From JAADHX01 sp964569385 (GTDB lineage Bacteria > Actinomycetota > Acidimicrobiia > Acidimicrobiales > Poriferisodalaceae), in contig CAZMUM010000021.1 of the NCBI GenBank assembly GCA_964569385.1, positions 1 to 64,000 of the forward strand: DNA of 64,000 nucleotides, given 5' to 3'. Below, one piece after another: positions 8,542 to 15,747 of this stretch; within the stretch, counting starts at the first letter, position 1; every line of letters starts with the position of its first letter. Both the position numbers and the translations under genes were made by a program. The notes under the pieces are model-generated. The model ran no database searches and was not told where the DNA came from. It saw only the letters and a program-made list of their open reading frames with translations.

Positions 8542-8636
8542 GCCAGTGTGTTTCGGCCTATCGAGCCTGCGACCTGTAGCGAAAGATCTGAACCCTCAAC
8601 CTCTCTTTGGGCTGATTCTGTGGCAAGGTGCCTGCG

Positions 8637-8858
8637 ATGCCTTGGTGCGACGCGTGCGATCGATATCTAACCCCGACGTCGCTCGATGACGGCACCTGCC
8701 CTTTGTGCGATAGCGACGAGGTACTTGCTGACGATGTGGCGGCACCTGTCGGCCGAAAGCTGCCGTGGCACTTCAAGCTCATGATGGCGTTGGTAGTGAT
8801 CTATCTGTCGTGGCGAGTGGTCATCCTGGCTGTCACCGTCGTCGAGTGGGCATTCTGA
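8637..8858 (+). CDS. Small zinc-ribbon membrane protein
   Basis: This 73-residue protein starts with two CxxC knuckles (MPWCDACDRY and CPLCDSDEV), which form a zinc ribbon. One C-terminal membrane helix follows (LMMALVVIYLSWRVVILAVTV). The ATG at 8637 puts the first Cys at residue 4; a GTG nine bases upstream is an alternative start. Similar small proteins occur in actinobacteria without known function. It probably sits in the cytoplasmic membrane with the ribbon inside. Confidence 0.75.
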   Translation: MPWCDACDRYLTPTSLDDGTCPLCDSDEVLADDVAAPVGRKLPWHFKLMMALVVIYLSWRVVILAVTVVEWAF

Positions 8859-8952
8859 CGTCGAGTTTCGTCGGATAACTCGGTCGGACCAGCCAACAAG
8901 TCGTGTACGATTCCGGCTTCGTGCAAGCGTCCACTTCGGTGGATGCCTGCTA

Positions 8953-9030
8953 CGGGCTGTGGCGCAGTTTGGTTAGCGCACTGGTCTGGGGGACCAGGGG
9001 TCGGAGGTTCAAATCCTCTCAGCCCGACCA
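8953..9030 (+). tRNA. tRNA-Pro (GGG anticodon), CCA encoded
   Basis: A full cloverleaf is visible: acceptor CGGGCTG pairs with CAGCCCG over seven base pairs, the anticodon stem CTGGT/ACCAG encloses the loop CTGGGGG (anticodon GGG at 8988-8990), and the T arm contains GGTTCAAATCC. The discriminator is A and the 3' CCA (9028-9030) is encoded. TACGAT about 46 bases upstream is a plausible -10. The region immediately 3' contains decayed integrase genes, so the tRNA end is a likely attachment site. Confidence 0.95.
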
Positions 9031-9068
9031 TATAACATAAGGGTTTGCGGGCAATCCGAGGGCACCCG

Positions 9069-9731
9069 GTGGACACCAAAACAAACAAGAGTCAAACAGA
9101 ACCGCGAAACCTAGTCGCTCGTGCCGTGCGGAAGCTGGGTGTTGGCGGCGTCGCTTGGGTGCTCGTGTTCATCGTCGCCGTCGGACTACTGCTGGCGTTT
9201 CTGTTCGACGGCCCATACAAGTCAGACGCTCTGCGAGAGATCGGCGGCGCCCTCGTAGCTGGCGGCGTCATCGGCGGCGTCCTTCTACTCCTCGAAGAGC
9301 TGCGCGACGACCGCCAAAACGAACGAGACACCGACCGCCATGCAGCTCTCATCGCTCAGAACGAAGCCCATCATGAGAACGAGATCCGAGCTGCTTGGCA
9401 GCGCGTTCTTGATGAGGCGTTGATAGAGAAAGTGCTGGGTGACGGGCGCCGTCTTCAAACAGCGCTTTGGGAGAACGTTGATGAGCAATCAGCGGAGCCA
9501 GCCTGGACTCTTGGCTTCGCGATCCGTGGGCTCTGTGAGGCAGGTGGTGGACGAGAGGAACTGAGGCAGGCAGCAGAGCAGTTTCAGAAGCACCAGATTC
9601 TAGAGGGCGACGCTTCGGATCTACTAGACGCATCAGAAGCCTTCACTGATGTGATCGAGGCCCTGTTGATGGATTTCCGACGCCGCGGGTTGTTCGAAGA
9701 CGAGGCTCTTAGAGACTCACCCGAAGAGTGA
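9069..9731 (+). CDS. Hypothetical membrane protein, two helices plus coiled coil
   Basis: This protein of about 220 residues has two membrane helices near residues 25-45 (VAWVLVFIVAVGLLLAF) and 58-75 (GGALVAGGVIGGVLLLLEE), then a charged cytoplasmic part predicted helical (LRDDRQNERDTDRHAALIA, RRRGLFEDEAL). I chose GTG 9069, which has AGGG eight bases upstream, over TTG 9045, which is only 15 bases past the tRNA. I do not recognise the family. It lies at the tRNA-proximal edge of a decayed accessory region and may be cargo of the lost element. Confidence 0.6.
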   Translation: MDTKTNKSQTEPRNLVARAVRKLGVGGVAWVLVFIVAVGLLLAFLFDGPYKSDALREIGGALVAGGVIGGVLLLLEELRDDRQNERDTDRHAALIAQNEAHHENEIRAAWQRVLDEALIEKVLGDGRRLQTALWENVDEQSAEPAWTLGFAIRGLCEAGGGREELRQAAEQFQKHQILEGDASDLLDASEAFTDVIEALLMDFRRRGLFEDEALRDSPEE

Positions 9732-9985
9732 ATCGCCGACGGCATCGGTTGCTCGTCTGACGTCGTCAGCATCTACGTGGCCGTATGTCTGTGGTGTCGT
9801 ACGAACATCAGCGTGTTCCAACGGTGCCTGGACACCGCTAGCAGCGGCCCGCCCTCTTGGTTCGGAAACACCAAGCCGTGTTCGGGTCGGTACCCAGTGA
9901 CAAGCCACCGCTCGTTCAAGAGAAACACACCATGGCCACCGAAGTTTGGGTCGAGCGCACGCATAGCGGGCGGGGCGAGAGCCAT
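9717..9985 (-). pseudogene. Tyrosine integrase remnant, C-terminal piece
   Basis: One frame contains EHGLVFPNQEGGPL, typical of the central catalytic domain of phage-type integrases. An overlapping frame contains HADVRTTPQTYGHVDADD, the segment around the catalytic Tyr (TYGH). About 30 residues that should hold the HxLR motif are missing between them, and the frames differ. The gene is therefore deleted and frameshifted. It points toward the tRNA-Pro gene 700 bases away, consistent with an old integration event there. Confidence 0.7.
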
Positions 9986-10084
9986 TCGTCACCAGCGCCA
10001 CCGTCGACGGCATTCCACTTGGACTCCCCGACCGGACGGTCGCTGACAGGCGCCAGGTAGTCTCGCCCCGTCAAGGAGCCTCTG

Positions 10085-10871
10085 ATGGGTGTGAACCAGC
10101 ACGGCCTGAGCCGATCAAGCGGCAGGTACGACGACGCTGCGGGTTTGGTTGCGTCTTCCACGGCAATACAATTGCACATTACGACCGTTTCGACCCCGAG
10201 TACGTCGACTGCACTTCGCATGACGCAGATGGAATCACGCTTCTGTGTCCCAACTGCCACGAGGAGAAGAACAAGGGCTTCTCACTCAAGATCAGATCGC
10301 GACGCAGAACCTCAATCCGCACTCGATCAAGTCTGGTGTTGCCAGTCGCTATCAGTGGCTCAGCGGAACCGCAATCGAGGTCCAGATCGGCGAGCTCCTA
10401 GCTCGCCGCACGAGCCGAGTTCTCACCGTGTATGCCCTCGACGTCGTGCGTATCGATCCTCCAGACGCTGACGGTGAGCCACCGCAGGTCTTCGCCAACT
10501 TTCTCGATGACGACGGAAAGCCAACACTACGAGTGGAACGCAACGAGATTCTAGTCTGCGCCGAGACCTGGGACGTGAAACAGGAGGGTCAGGTGATCAC
10601 TATTCGATCGGGGCCGGGAAACATCGTCCTTGAGCTGAACTTCTCGGGACCCAATCGGTTCGAGGTGACCAGACTGAAGATGCGATACAAGGACGTGTCC
10701 ATTACTCATGGTCCCACAGGTCCGAGCCGGATCACTCAGGGCACGCGGACAATGGGATTTCAGGCCCTCGAGATCGACGAAGTTGACGCTGCAGTGCTTG
10801 TTGGTTTAAGCGGTGTCTCGCTCGGTCACAAAGCGAAGGCGGTGAAGATCGCCAACCTCGAGGTATGGTGA
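10085..10871 (+). pseudogene. HNH endonuclease-like gene with frameshifts
   Basis: A middle frame (about 10111-10270) encodes RRRCGFGCVF, then TLLCPNCHEEKNKG, the zinc-binding HNH core of a phage/actinobacterial HNH family. The sequence continues in another frame with LLTQDQIATQNLNPHSIKSG and a 190-residue beta-rich C-terminal region (10273-10871) ending KIANLEVW. Reading from one to the other needs one extra base near 10270. A second frame change near 10105 is needed to connect to the ATG at 10085 (MGVNQHG). The second Cys of the usual CxxC is replaced (CVFHG). The product is probably inactive unless both frame changes are sequence errors. Confidence 0.65.
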
Positions 10872-11262
10872 TGTGATGCGTGCGATGGCGGGTCCGCGAG
10901 AACGCTGAAGGGTGGATCGGTGAGCCGGTCTGATCCATGAACACGAGATCGTTAGGCCAGTCACCAGGCCAGGCCAGTCGGTCTTCGTTCTGGCGTGACT
11001 TGTGGCCCCGAAGCTGCTCAACCGCGGCGGCCGATAGTGGCACTGCACGTTCTGAGCGCTCGGTCTTGGCTGGCCCGAACACGATGTCATAGTCGAGAGC
11101 GGGAAGGGTCTTGCCGTATTGAGAGCCGACCCGCGCCCGCGCCAGCTGAGGCCGTGCGCTCATCGACCCAAAACGCGACAGTGTCAATTTGACCTCGGAT
11201 CGCCCCCTAACCGTCGCGGGGCGCTTTCCTAGGGGACCACCCTCGTTTTGATCCACCGACAA
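10870..11262 (-). pseudogene. Second tyrosine integrase remnant, central part
   Basis: The segment from about 11125 to 10878 encodes DYDIVFGPAKTERSERAVPL, then WPNDLVFMDQTGSPIHPSAF, a good match to the beta-sheet part of integrase catalytic domains. No start, N-terminal arm-binding domain, HxLR motif or catalytic Tyr can be joined to it in frame. It repeats the LVF..G.P region already present in the remnant at 9.7-9.9 kb, so it comes from a second integrase and is not the other half of the first. It overlaps the 3' end of the HNH-like gene by two bases. Confidence 0.65.
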
Positions 11263-11406
11263 GTCGCTACTTCAGGTTGGCGAGGCTGTGGTCGACAAAT
11301 TAGCTAAGTTGGTGGCGTTGGCGCCGCTGCTGAGGTTTTGGAAGTAGTCCCACCCCCTTCGTAAGGTGCAACCCGTTACCTCGGGTCGAGATGAGAGGAC
11401 GAACTT

Positions 11407-11592
11407 ATGGTCACGATCTCAAGAATCAGTGCAGACGACCTTGTCGACCGCATTGCGACAGAATTGGTGCAACATCACATGTCCGTCGACGAGTTCCTCG
11501 CGGCGGGCTCGCAAAATGACCTCGAGGATCCGGCTCTTGTCGATCTCTTTCAACTGTGGGGCGACCTCCTAAGTGGAGACAGCGAGGCTTAG
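11407..11592 (+). CDS. Small acidic hypothetical protein
   Basis: This 61-residue acidic protein is mostly helical by composition (ISADDLVDRIATELVQHHMSVDEFLAAG). It is preceded by GAGAGGAC eight bases before its ATG, and its stop lies nine bases before the next gene, so the two are probably co-transcribed. I do not recognise the family. The small-plus-larger layout in an accessory region recalls toxin-antitoxin or defence pairs, but no catalytic or DNA-binding motif supports that. Confidence 0.5.
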   Translation: MVTISRISADDLVDRIATELVQHHMSVDEFLAAGSQNDLEDPALVDLFQLWGDLLSGDSEA

Positions 11593-11601
11593 CCGGACGC
11601 G

Positions 11602-12288
11602 GTGACTGGTGGGGTTGTGAGTCTGGAAGAGGCGTCGAATGGGTTTGCTGATTTAATTGGCGAAGTCTTGGCCGATGTTCTCCCGGACTTTCCTGGCATC
11701 GACGTCACCCTCGTGGAGGGCACAGAGCGCGCTGTGCTGAAGCCCTCCAACTCTGATGAGGTCGGTCGATGGCGGCCATCTGCTATGCCCGACGGCCCGA
11801 TGCTCGGGATCAGCTATGTGCTGAGGCTGGATGAGCGCGGATATTTGACCGTGGAACGCTCGAAGTTCGGTCTGTGGCTGACGGTAAAAGGCGGTAAGAA
11901 AACTCGTCCCATCGTGCGACAAGAGTACGATCGGTCGAACACGGTGGTACCACGGGCGCATGTCCACTTTCACGGTGAGTCGACGGAGATGGGTTGGCTG
12001 CTCGCCCGCAACGGGGCGGAATGCACCGATGAGCACGCATTTCACTTTCCGGTCGGCGGTGTGCGGTTCAGGCCGACGATCGAAGACTTTCTCCGCTTTC
12101 TCGAACACGAGCAGTTGTGGACACAGTGGAATACCAAGCCGTCGCGAAGTCAGATCGTCGAGGCTGGGTTAAAGCAATTCGAGCGCACGCAGGCTCGGGC
12201 GACCGCAGCAAGACATCAACACGAGGTCGCTGAAGCGCTTCGCGAAGCCGGCTGGAGCGTCGAGCCGCCAAAGAGCGTCGCTGACTGA
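11602..12288 (+). CDS. Hypothetical protein of the accessory region
   Basis: This 228-residue soluble protein starts at GTG. It has a beta-rich centre (LGISYVLRLDERGYLTVERS, VVPRAHVHFHGES, HAFHFPVGGVRFRPTIEDF) and a helical basic C-terminal tail (SRSQIVEAGLKQFERTQ). The clustered His residues (HVHFH, EHAFHF) could bind a metal, but no known catalytic pattern is evident. It follows the 61-residue gene closely and ends at a bidirectional terminator. Function unknown; probably cargo of the same decayed tRNA-linked island. Confidence 0.6.
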   Translation: MTGGVVSLEEASNGFADLIGEVLADVLPDFPGIDVTLVEGTERAVLKPSNSDEVGRWRPSAMPDGPMLGISYVLRLDERGYLTVERSKFGLWLTVKGGKKTRPIVRQEYDRSNTVVPRAHVHFHGESTEMGWLLARNGAECTDEHAFHFPVGGVRFRPTIEDFLRFLEHEQLWTQWNTKPSRSQIVEAGLKQFERTQARATAARHQHEVAEALREAGWSVEPPKSVAD

Positions 12289-12322
12289 GTCCGGTCTGGT
12301 GTTACAGGTTTGCCACGGCAGA

Positions 12323-12354
12323 TCCGGCGCCGACCATTCGCAATCGGTGCCGGA
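12323..12354. terminator. Bidirectional hairpin terminator
   Basis: The arms TCCGGCGCCGA and TCGGTGCCGGA form 11 pairs with one G-U, around a ten-base loop. The hairpin lies between two converging genes, 35 bases after the plus-strand stop and 10 bases from the minus-strand stop. No T run follows. Confidence 0.65.
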
Positions 12355-12363
12355 CCGCTGATA

Positions 12364-12930
12364 TCAGGTGGAAAGGTAGTTCTGGATGTTCTCTTCCAAC
12401 CAACGTTGACTGACCACGCCAGCGAGGGTGTCAACAATGGTGCCATCAGGAGCAATGAAGTAGGTGGTTGGCGTGCTGGCGATCTGGTAGATGTTCGATA
12501 CCTGACCCGTGCGGTCCATCAGCATCGGATATGTCAGCCCGTAGCGGTCCATGAATTCGGCCACCTCAGGGTCGCCTTCGCGAATACTGACTGAAAGAAC
12601 TTCGAAACCCTGGTCCTGGTAGTTCTCGTAGGCCGCCCGCAACTCGGGGGCACTAGCGTTGCAAGCAGGTCAATAGGTGTGCATGAAGATGAGGGCGACG
12701 GGCTGTCCTAAGTAATCGGACAATCTGACCTGTTCGCCAGTGCTGGATTCGAGTTGGAAGTCTGGCGCCATAGCTGCGGCTTGGTCCTGTGACCCAGCAC
12801 CGAAGATGATGAACGAACCGACCCCCAGTACGGCCACAAGTGCTAGACCTGTCCATCTCAGTTGTTTACGGCGCTTGGCGGCTAATCGAGCCGCTTCTCG
12901 CCTCTCTCGTTTTGTAGGCTTTTGGGCCAT
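12364..12930 (-). CDS. Membrane-anchored TlpA/ResA-like redoxin, candidate selenoprotein (in-frame TGA)
   Basis: The 188-codon frame contains one TGA at 12672-12670 (codon 87). Residues 1-24 are basic (KPTKRERREAARLAAKRRKQ), then one membrane anchor (LALVAVLGVGSFIIFGAG) exports the redoxin domain. APDFQLESSTGEQVRLSDYL leads to VALIFMHTY-(TGA)-PAC, where a CxxC is expected, so the product would read UPAC. The fold continues after the TGA with FEVLSVSIRE, the cis-Pro strand ASTPTTYFI and PDGTIVDTLAG. It lies 18 bases downstream of ccdA, whose product would supply electrons. The Sec form would be a strong thiol reductant or peroxidase outside the membrane. Confidence 0.87.
12633..12668 (-). promoter_or_regulatory. 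Candidate SECIS stem-loop after TGA 12672-12670
   Basis: Beginning two bases after the TGA, CTGCTTGCAAC pairs with GTTGCGGGCGG in 11 consecutive pairs including three G-U, closing a 14-base loop GCTAGTGCCCCCGA. The loop lies 13-26 bases from the TGA. The position fits a bacterial selenocysteine insertion element. Judged by eye only. Confidence 0.5.
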
Positions 12931-12948
12931 CTCAACTCCTTGCCGTAG

Positions 12949-13830
12949 TTATTGGCTGTGTTCGGGTTCGGGGGCCACTGGGCTCGCCGATTTGGGTGGG
13001 CGGGCGATCCGTGCTGCAGTGATCGCTCCAGCGGCAAGCACAATCACAAGGAGTGCGAGTTGTTGAGAACCGACGCGTTCGATGGCTACCACGAACCAGA
13101 GCCTGACGTCTTCCATCGTGTCGATCACCGGGCCAGTGGCGAAATTGCCGTCGTACACAGCGAGCTGCCAGCGGCCATACCAGATGGTGTACCCGCCCGC
13201 GAGAACCATGAGGACACCGCCGATACGAGGAGCGACCCTCGATAGTTTTCTCATGTGCGTGGCCACGGTGCTGTGCGCAAGTGCTGAGGCGATGCTGAGC
13301 ATCAGGATGATCACGCCCATTCCGAGCGCATAGGCGACGTATGTCGCCAACCCTTCGAGCCGTGACCGCGAGATGGCGGTACCGGTCACGGCTAGGAACG
13401 GACCAATTGTGCAAGACAACGACGCAATCGCGTAGGTGGCCCCATAGCCGACCATAACCGGCGGAGTGTTCTTGCTAGTCGAGACTTGGGGCCCTCGAAT
13501 TGCGAGGTTGGGTTTCCAGCCGGCGACAGTGGCGGTGCCGGCGATGACCAGAAGAACACCAATGACGATGCTGACCCAGGGAATTTGTTGCCTGGCCTGG
13601 CTGGCGATGCTGTCGAGGATGAGACCCACCGAAGCAAAGACCAGTACGAACCCGACCGAGACGGCCGCGGCCACGCCGATGGCTCGTAGCACTCGGCGGT
13701 CGGCCCTCTCGGTGACCTCGTCGGCCGAGACGAACGCGCCGATGTAGGCCGGCAGCAACGAGAAGCCGCACGGGTTGAAAGTCGCGACCATTCCAGCGCT
13801 GAACGCAAGTGCGATTGTCGGAGTTATCAA
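12949..13830 (-). CDS. ccdA: CcdA-type thiol-disulfide electron transporter
   Basis: CcdA carries reducing equivalents from cytoplasmic thioredoxin across the membrane to extracellular redoxins. The protein has six or more hydrophobic helices and the family Cys contexts: ATFNPCGFSLLPAYIGAF near the N-terminus and SLSCTIGPFLAV later. The start is uncertain: the frame is open to TTG 13893, but CcdA proteins begin close to the NPCGF motif, so I prefer TTG 13830, which also leaves room for a divergent promoter before tlpA. The selenoprotein candidate downstream is its probable redox partner. Confidence in family is high, in the start moderate. Confidence 0.9.
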   Translation of the reverse strand: MITPTIALAFSAGMVATFNPCGFSLLPAYIGAFVSADEVTERADRRVLRAIGVAAAVSVGFVLVFASVGLILDSIASQARQQIPWVSIVIGVLLVIAGTATVAGWKPNLAIRGPQVSTSKNTPPVMVGYGATYAIASLSCTIGPFLAVTGTAISRSRLEGLATYVAYALGMGVIILMLSIASALAHSTVATHMRKLSRVAPRIGGVLMVLAGGYTIWYGRWQLAVYDGNFATGPVIDTMEDVRLWFVVAIERVGSQQLALLVIVLAAGAITAARIARPPKSASPVAPEPEHSQ

Positions 13831-13918
13831 TGGGTTGACCTGACCATGGTTCCAATCTACGACAGACTGTCGGCATAACGTACGCGAGCACAACGACTAG
13901 GTCGAATCGGGAGCCTAA

Positions 13919-14488
13919 GTGTCGAACTCAATGGCTAGTCAAGAATCAACCGGCCCGAAGTTTACGGTCCGGCGAATCAGCGTCATCGTAGCTGTGGCAG
14001 CTGTCGCCATCTGGGTTGGTCTGACCGCGCTCGATGAGCCGGAGCTTCCGAACTTCGAGGCGTCGGGCGACCCGATCGATCTGCCAGCGGACGGTTCGTT
14101 CCCGGCTGTTTCGATCGATGAGTTCGAAGGTATTCTGGTCGGGCTGCGAGGTCAGCCCGTTGTGGTCAACATCTGGGCCTCGTGGTGTGCCCCCTGCCGC
14201 ACTGAGATGCCGTTGCTTCAGGCCACGGCCGACAGTTTCGCTGGTAGGGCTGTAATTCTGGGCGTCGCTAGCAACGATGATCCGACTGAAGCTCAGAGAT
14301 TCTTAGACGATTTGGGTCTCACGTATCCCAATGTTTTTGATACCACGGGTGAGATCCGAGTCGCATTGGGCCTGACCGCATACCCGACCACCTACGTCTT
14401 CGGCGCCGATGGGAGGCTTCGATCGCGCGTTAACGGCGGTATCTCCGAACAGCGTTTGGCGGCCCTCATCACGGACGCTCTGCGGTGA
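13919..14488 (+). CDS. TlpA-like extracytoplasmic thioredoxin
   Basis: This 189-residue protein has an N-terminal membrane anchor (ISVIVAVAAVAIWVGLTAL) followed by a thioredoxin fold. Its active site is VNIWASWCAPCRTEMPLL (WCxxC), and the cis-Pro strand is LTAYPTTYVFGADG. Such proteins reduce disulfides of secreted or cytochrome apoproteins, taking electrons from CcdA, which is encoded divergently. This is a normal Cys version, in contrast to the TGA-containing redoxin on the other side of ccdA. The stop overlaps the next gene in GTGA, so the two are translationally coupled. Confidence 0.93.
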   Translation: MSNSMASQESTGPKFTVRRISVIVAVAAVAIWVGLTALDEPELPNFEASGDPIDLPADGSFPAVSIDEFEGILVGLRGQPVVVNIWASWCAPCRTEMPLLQATADSFAGRAVILGVASNDDPTEAQRFLDDLGLTYPNVFDTTGEIRVALGLTAYPTTYVFGADGRLRSRVNGGISEQRLAALITDALR

Positions 14489-15237
14489 TCGACTACGGGC
14501 TACTTGTCAGCCTGATTATTGCGCTGGCCATCCCAGCTCTACTCGGGAATTGGTGGCTGGTGGCCGGCCGCGAGGCGCCCGTCGCGTTCCTCGACGTTGC
14601 TCTAGGGCCTGCGTTTGCTGGCTTAGGCGTTGGACGACTCGTAACGTTGGCGCTCGACGATCCGTCGTCGATCGGGAGCATCTCGGACATGGTGATCATT
14701 CGGAGTGGGGTCGAGTTCTGGCCTGGGGTCGTCGCGGCAGTAGCCACGGTCTCCATCAGTGCGAATATGGGTCTTGTTCCGATCTCGAGACGAATCATGG
14801 ACTTGGTGCCCTTAGCCATGATCAGCTACGCCGGTTATGAGGCGGCATGCATCTTTCGAGACGGCTGTTTTGGGCCCGTTAGCGCGATCGGTTTGCGCCC
14901 GCCAGGGCTGACTACCACGATGTTGCCAACTGGTTGGTTGATGGCGGCGGCGGTTGCTCTAGCGGCGATCGGTGTTCGGGCACTAGCCACGCGCGGGTAT
15001 TCGCCGGTGGTGGTTGCTCTAGCCGGCATTTTGGCGGTGGCATCAGTGCGATCTGTTGGGTCGGTCTGGCTCCCTCACGTGGGTGACGGGTTGTCCCGCC
15101 AGCACCTCACGTCTATCGGGGTCGTGGCGATATCGGTGGTTGTCGCCGTGGCAGTCGCCGGCCGCTCGCGGTTAAGCCAACCCGAGCAAGTATCGACATC
15201 GACATCGACCTCGACCTCGACATCGGTATCGGAGTAG
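14485..15237 (+). CDS. Prolipoprotein diacylglyceryl transferase-like membrane protein
   Basis: This 250-residue protein has about seven membrane helices and an Lgt-like core: AFAGLGVGRLVTLAL, then YEAACIFRDGCFGPVSAIG and LPTGWLMAAAVALAAIGVRA. Lgt adds diacylglycerol to the lipobox Cys of prelipoproteins. The canonical Lgt HGGL and Arg-rich signature is not seen, so this is a divergent paralogue whose substrate may differ. Here it is coupled to tlpA and precedes the metal resistance genes. The C-terminus is a Ser-Thr repeat (STSTSTSTSTS) encoded by a six-base tandem repeat at about 15193-15232. Confidence 0.7.
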   Translation: MIDYGLLVSLIIALAIPALLGNWWLVAGREAPVAFLDVALGPAFAGLGVGRLVTLALDDPSSIGSISDMVIIRSGVEFWPGVVAAVATVSISANMGLVPISRRIMDLVPLAMISYAGYEAACIFRDGCFGPVSAIGLRPPGLTTTMLPTGWLMAAAVALAAIGVRALATRGYSPVVVALAGILAVASVRSVGSVWLPHVGDGLSRQHLTSIGVVAISVVVAVAVAGRSRLSQPEQVSTSTSTSTSTSVSE

Positions 15238-15266
15238 ATGTAGAGCGTGGCGGCCGCTCAACTTCG

Positions 15267-15307
15267 TTGACATCGCCTGCATACCTGTATACCTTCACAG
15301 GCATGCA
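15267..15307 (+). promoter_or_regulatory. Promoter and ArsR-type operator, leaderless start
   Basis: TTGACA (15267-15272) is followed after 17 bases by TACCTT (15290-15295), a TANNNT -10, seven bases before the ATG at 15303. An inverted repeat TGCATACCTGT (15278-15288) / ACAGGCATGCA (15297-15307), matching at 10 of 11 positions, covers the -10 and the start codon. It is a typical position for autorepression by the ArsR protein encoded immediately downstream. Confidence 0.75.
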
Positions 15308-15689
15308 GATATCGGATACTGACGTTGATCAATGTATGGATCGCCGCATCGACAGCGGCAAGGTAGCGAGCGTTGCTGCCTCGTTGGTCGACTTGGATGA
15401 GGCGCGTGCCCTCGCCGACATGTTCCGAATACTCGGAGATCCAACGCGGGTCCGCATCCTCTACTCCTTGCTTGAGGCTGGGGAGCTCTGTGTATGTGAC
15501 ATCGGAGCCATTGTTGGCACCTCGGAGACAAAGGTGTCGCAGGCGATGAGAATTCTCAGGGCCGCAGGCATCGTTCGCAACCGGCGCAGCGGACGCAACG
15601 TTTTCTACCGCCTCGACGATGCTCATGTTCGACTTCTTCTGGACCTGTCGCGAGAGCACGTCGCTCACGGGCTGGCGGGTGAACAATGA
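15303..15689 (+). CDS. ArsR/SmtB-family metal-responsive repressor
   Basis: This 128-residue winged-helix protein has the ArsR core: LADMFRILGDPTRVRILYSL, then LEAGELCVCDIGAIVGTSETKVSQAMRIL and the wing RNRRSGRNVFYRLDDAHV. The ELCVCD motif in the alpha3 helix is the classic metal-sensing site for Cd, Pb, Zn or As-type ligands, and His/Asp residues near the C-terminus (DAHVRLLLDLSREHVAHG) could form the alpha5 zinc site. It probably represses itself and the following efflux ATPase. I chose ATG 15303 because the upstream frame opening (TTG 15267) is the -35 box. Confidence 0.94.
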   Translation: MQISDTDVDQCMDRRIDSGKVASVAASLVDLDEARALADMFRILGDPTRVRILYSLLEAGELCVCDIGAIVGTSETKVSQAMRILRAAGIVRNRRSGRNVFYRLDDAHVRLLLDLSREHVAHGLAGEQ

Positions 15690-15747
15690 GGTCGAAAGCT
15701 CCCGCGCCTGTCGGCGATCGAGTCACTCGGCTTGTCAGGTCCCGACC

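Noticed and set aside
9717..11262. One integrase gene interrupted by the HNH gene
   Set aside because: Both remnants contain the same LVF..G.P region, so they are pieces of two integrases and not two halves of one.
12364..12672. Two separate short genes (12364-12642 and 12670-12930) instead of one
   Set aside because: They are in the same frame, share one redoxin fold, and are separated only by a TGA at the expected active-site Cys.
15193..15232. CGACAT-type hexamer repeat at the end of the Lgt-like gene as a regulatory element
   Set aside because: It is in frame and encodes a Ser-Thr tail; no dyad or promoter is associated with it.
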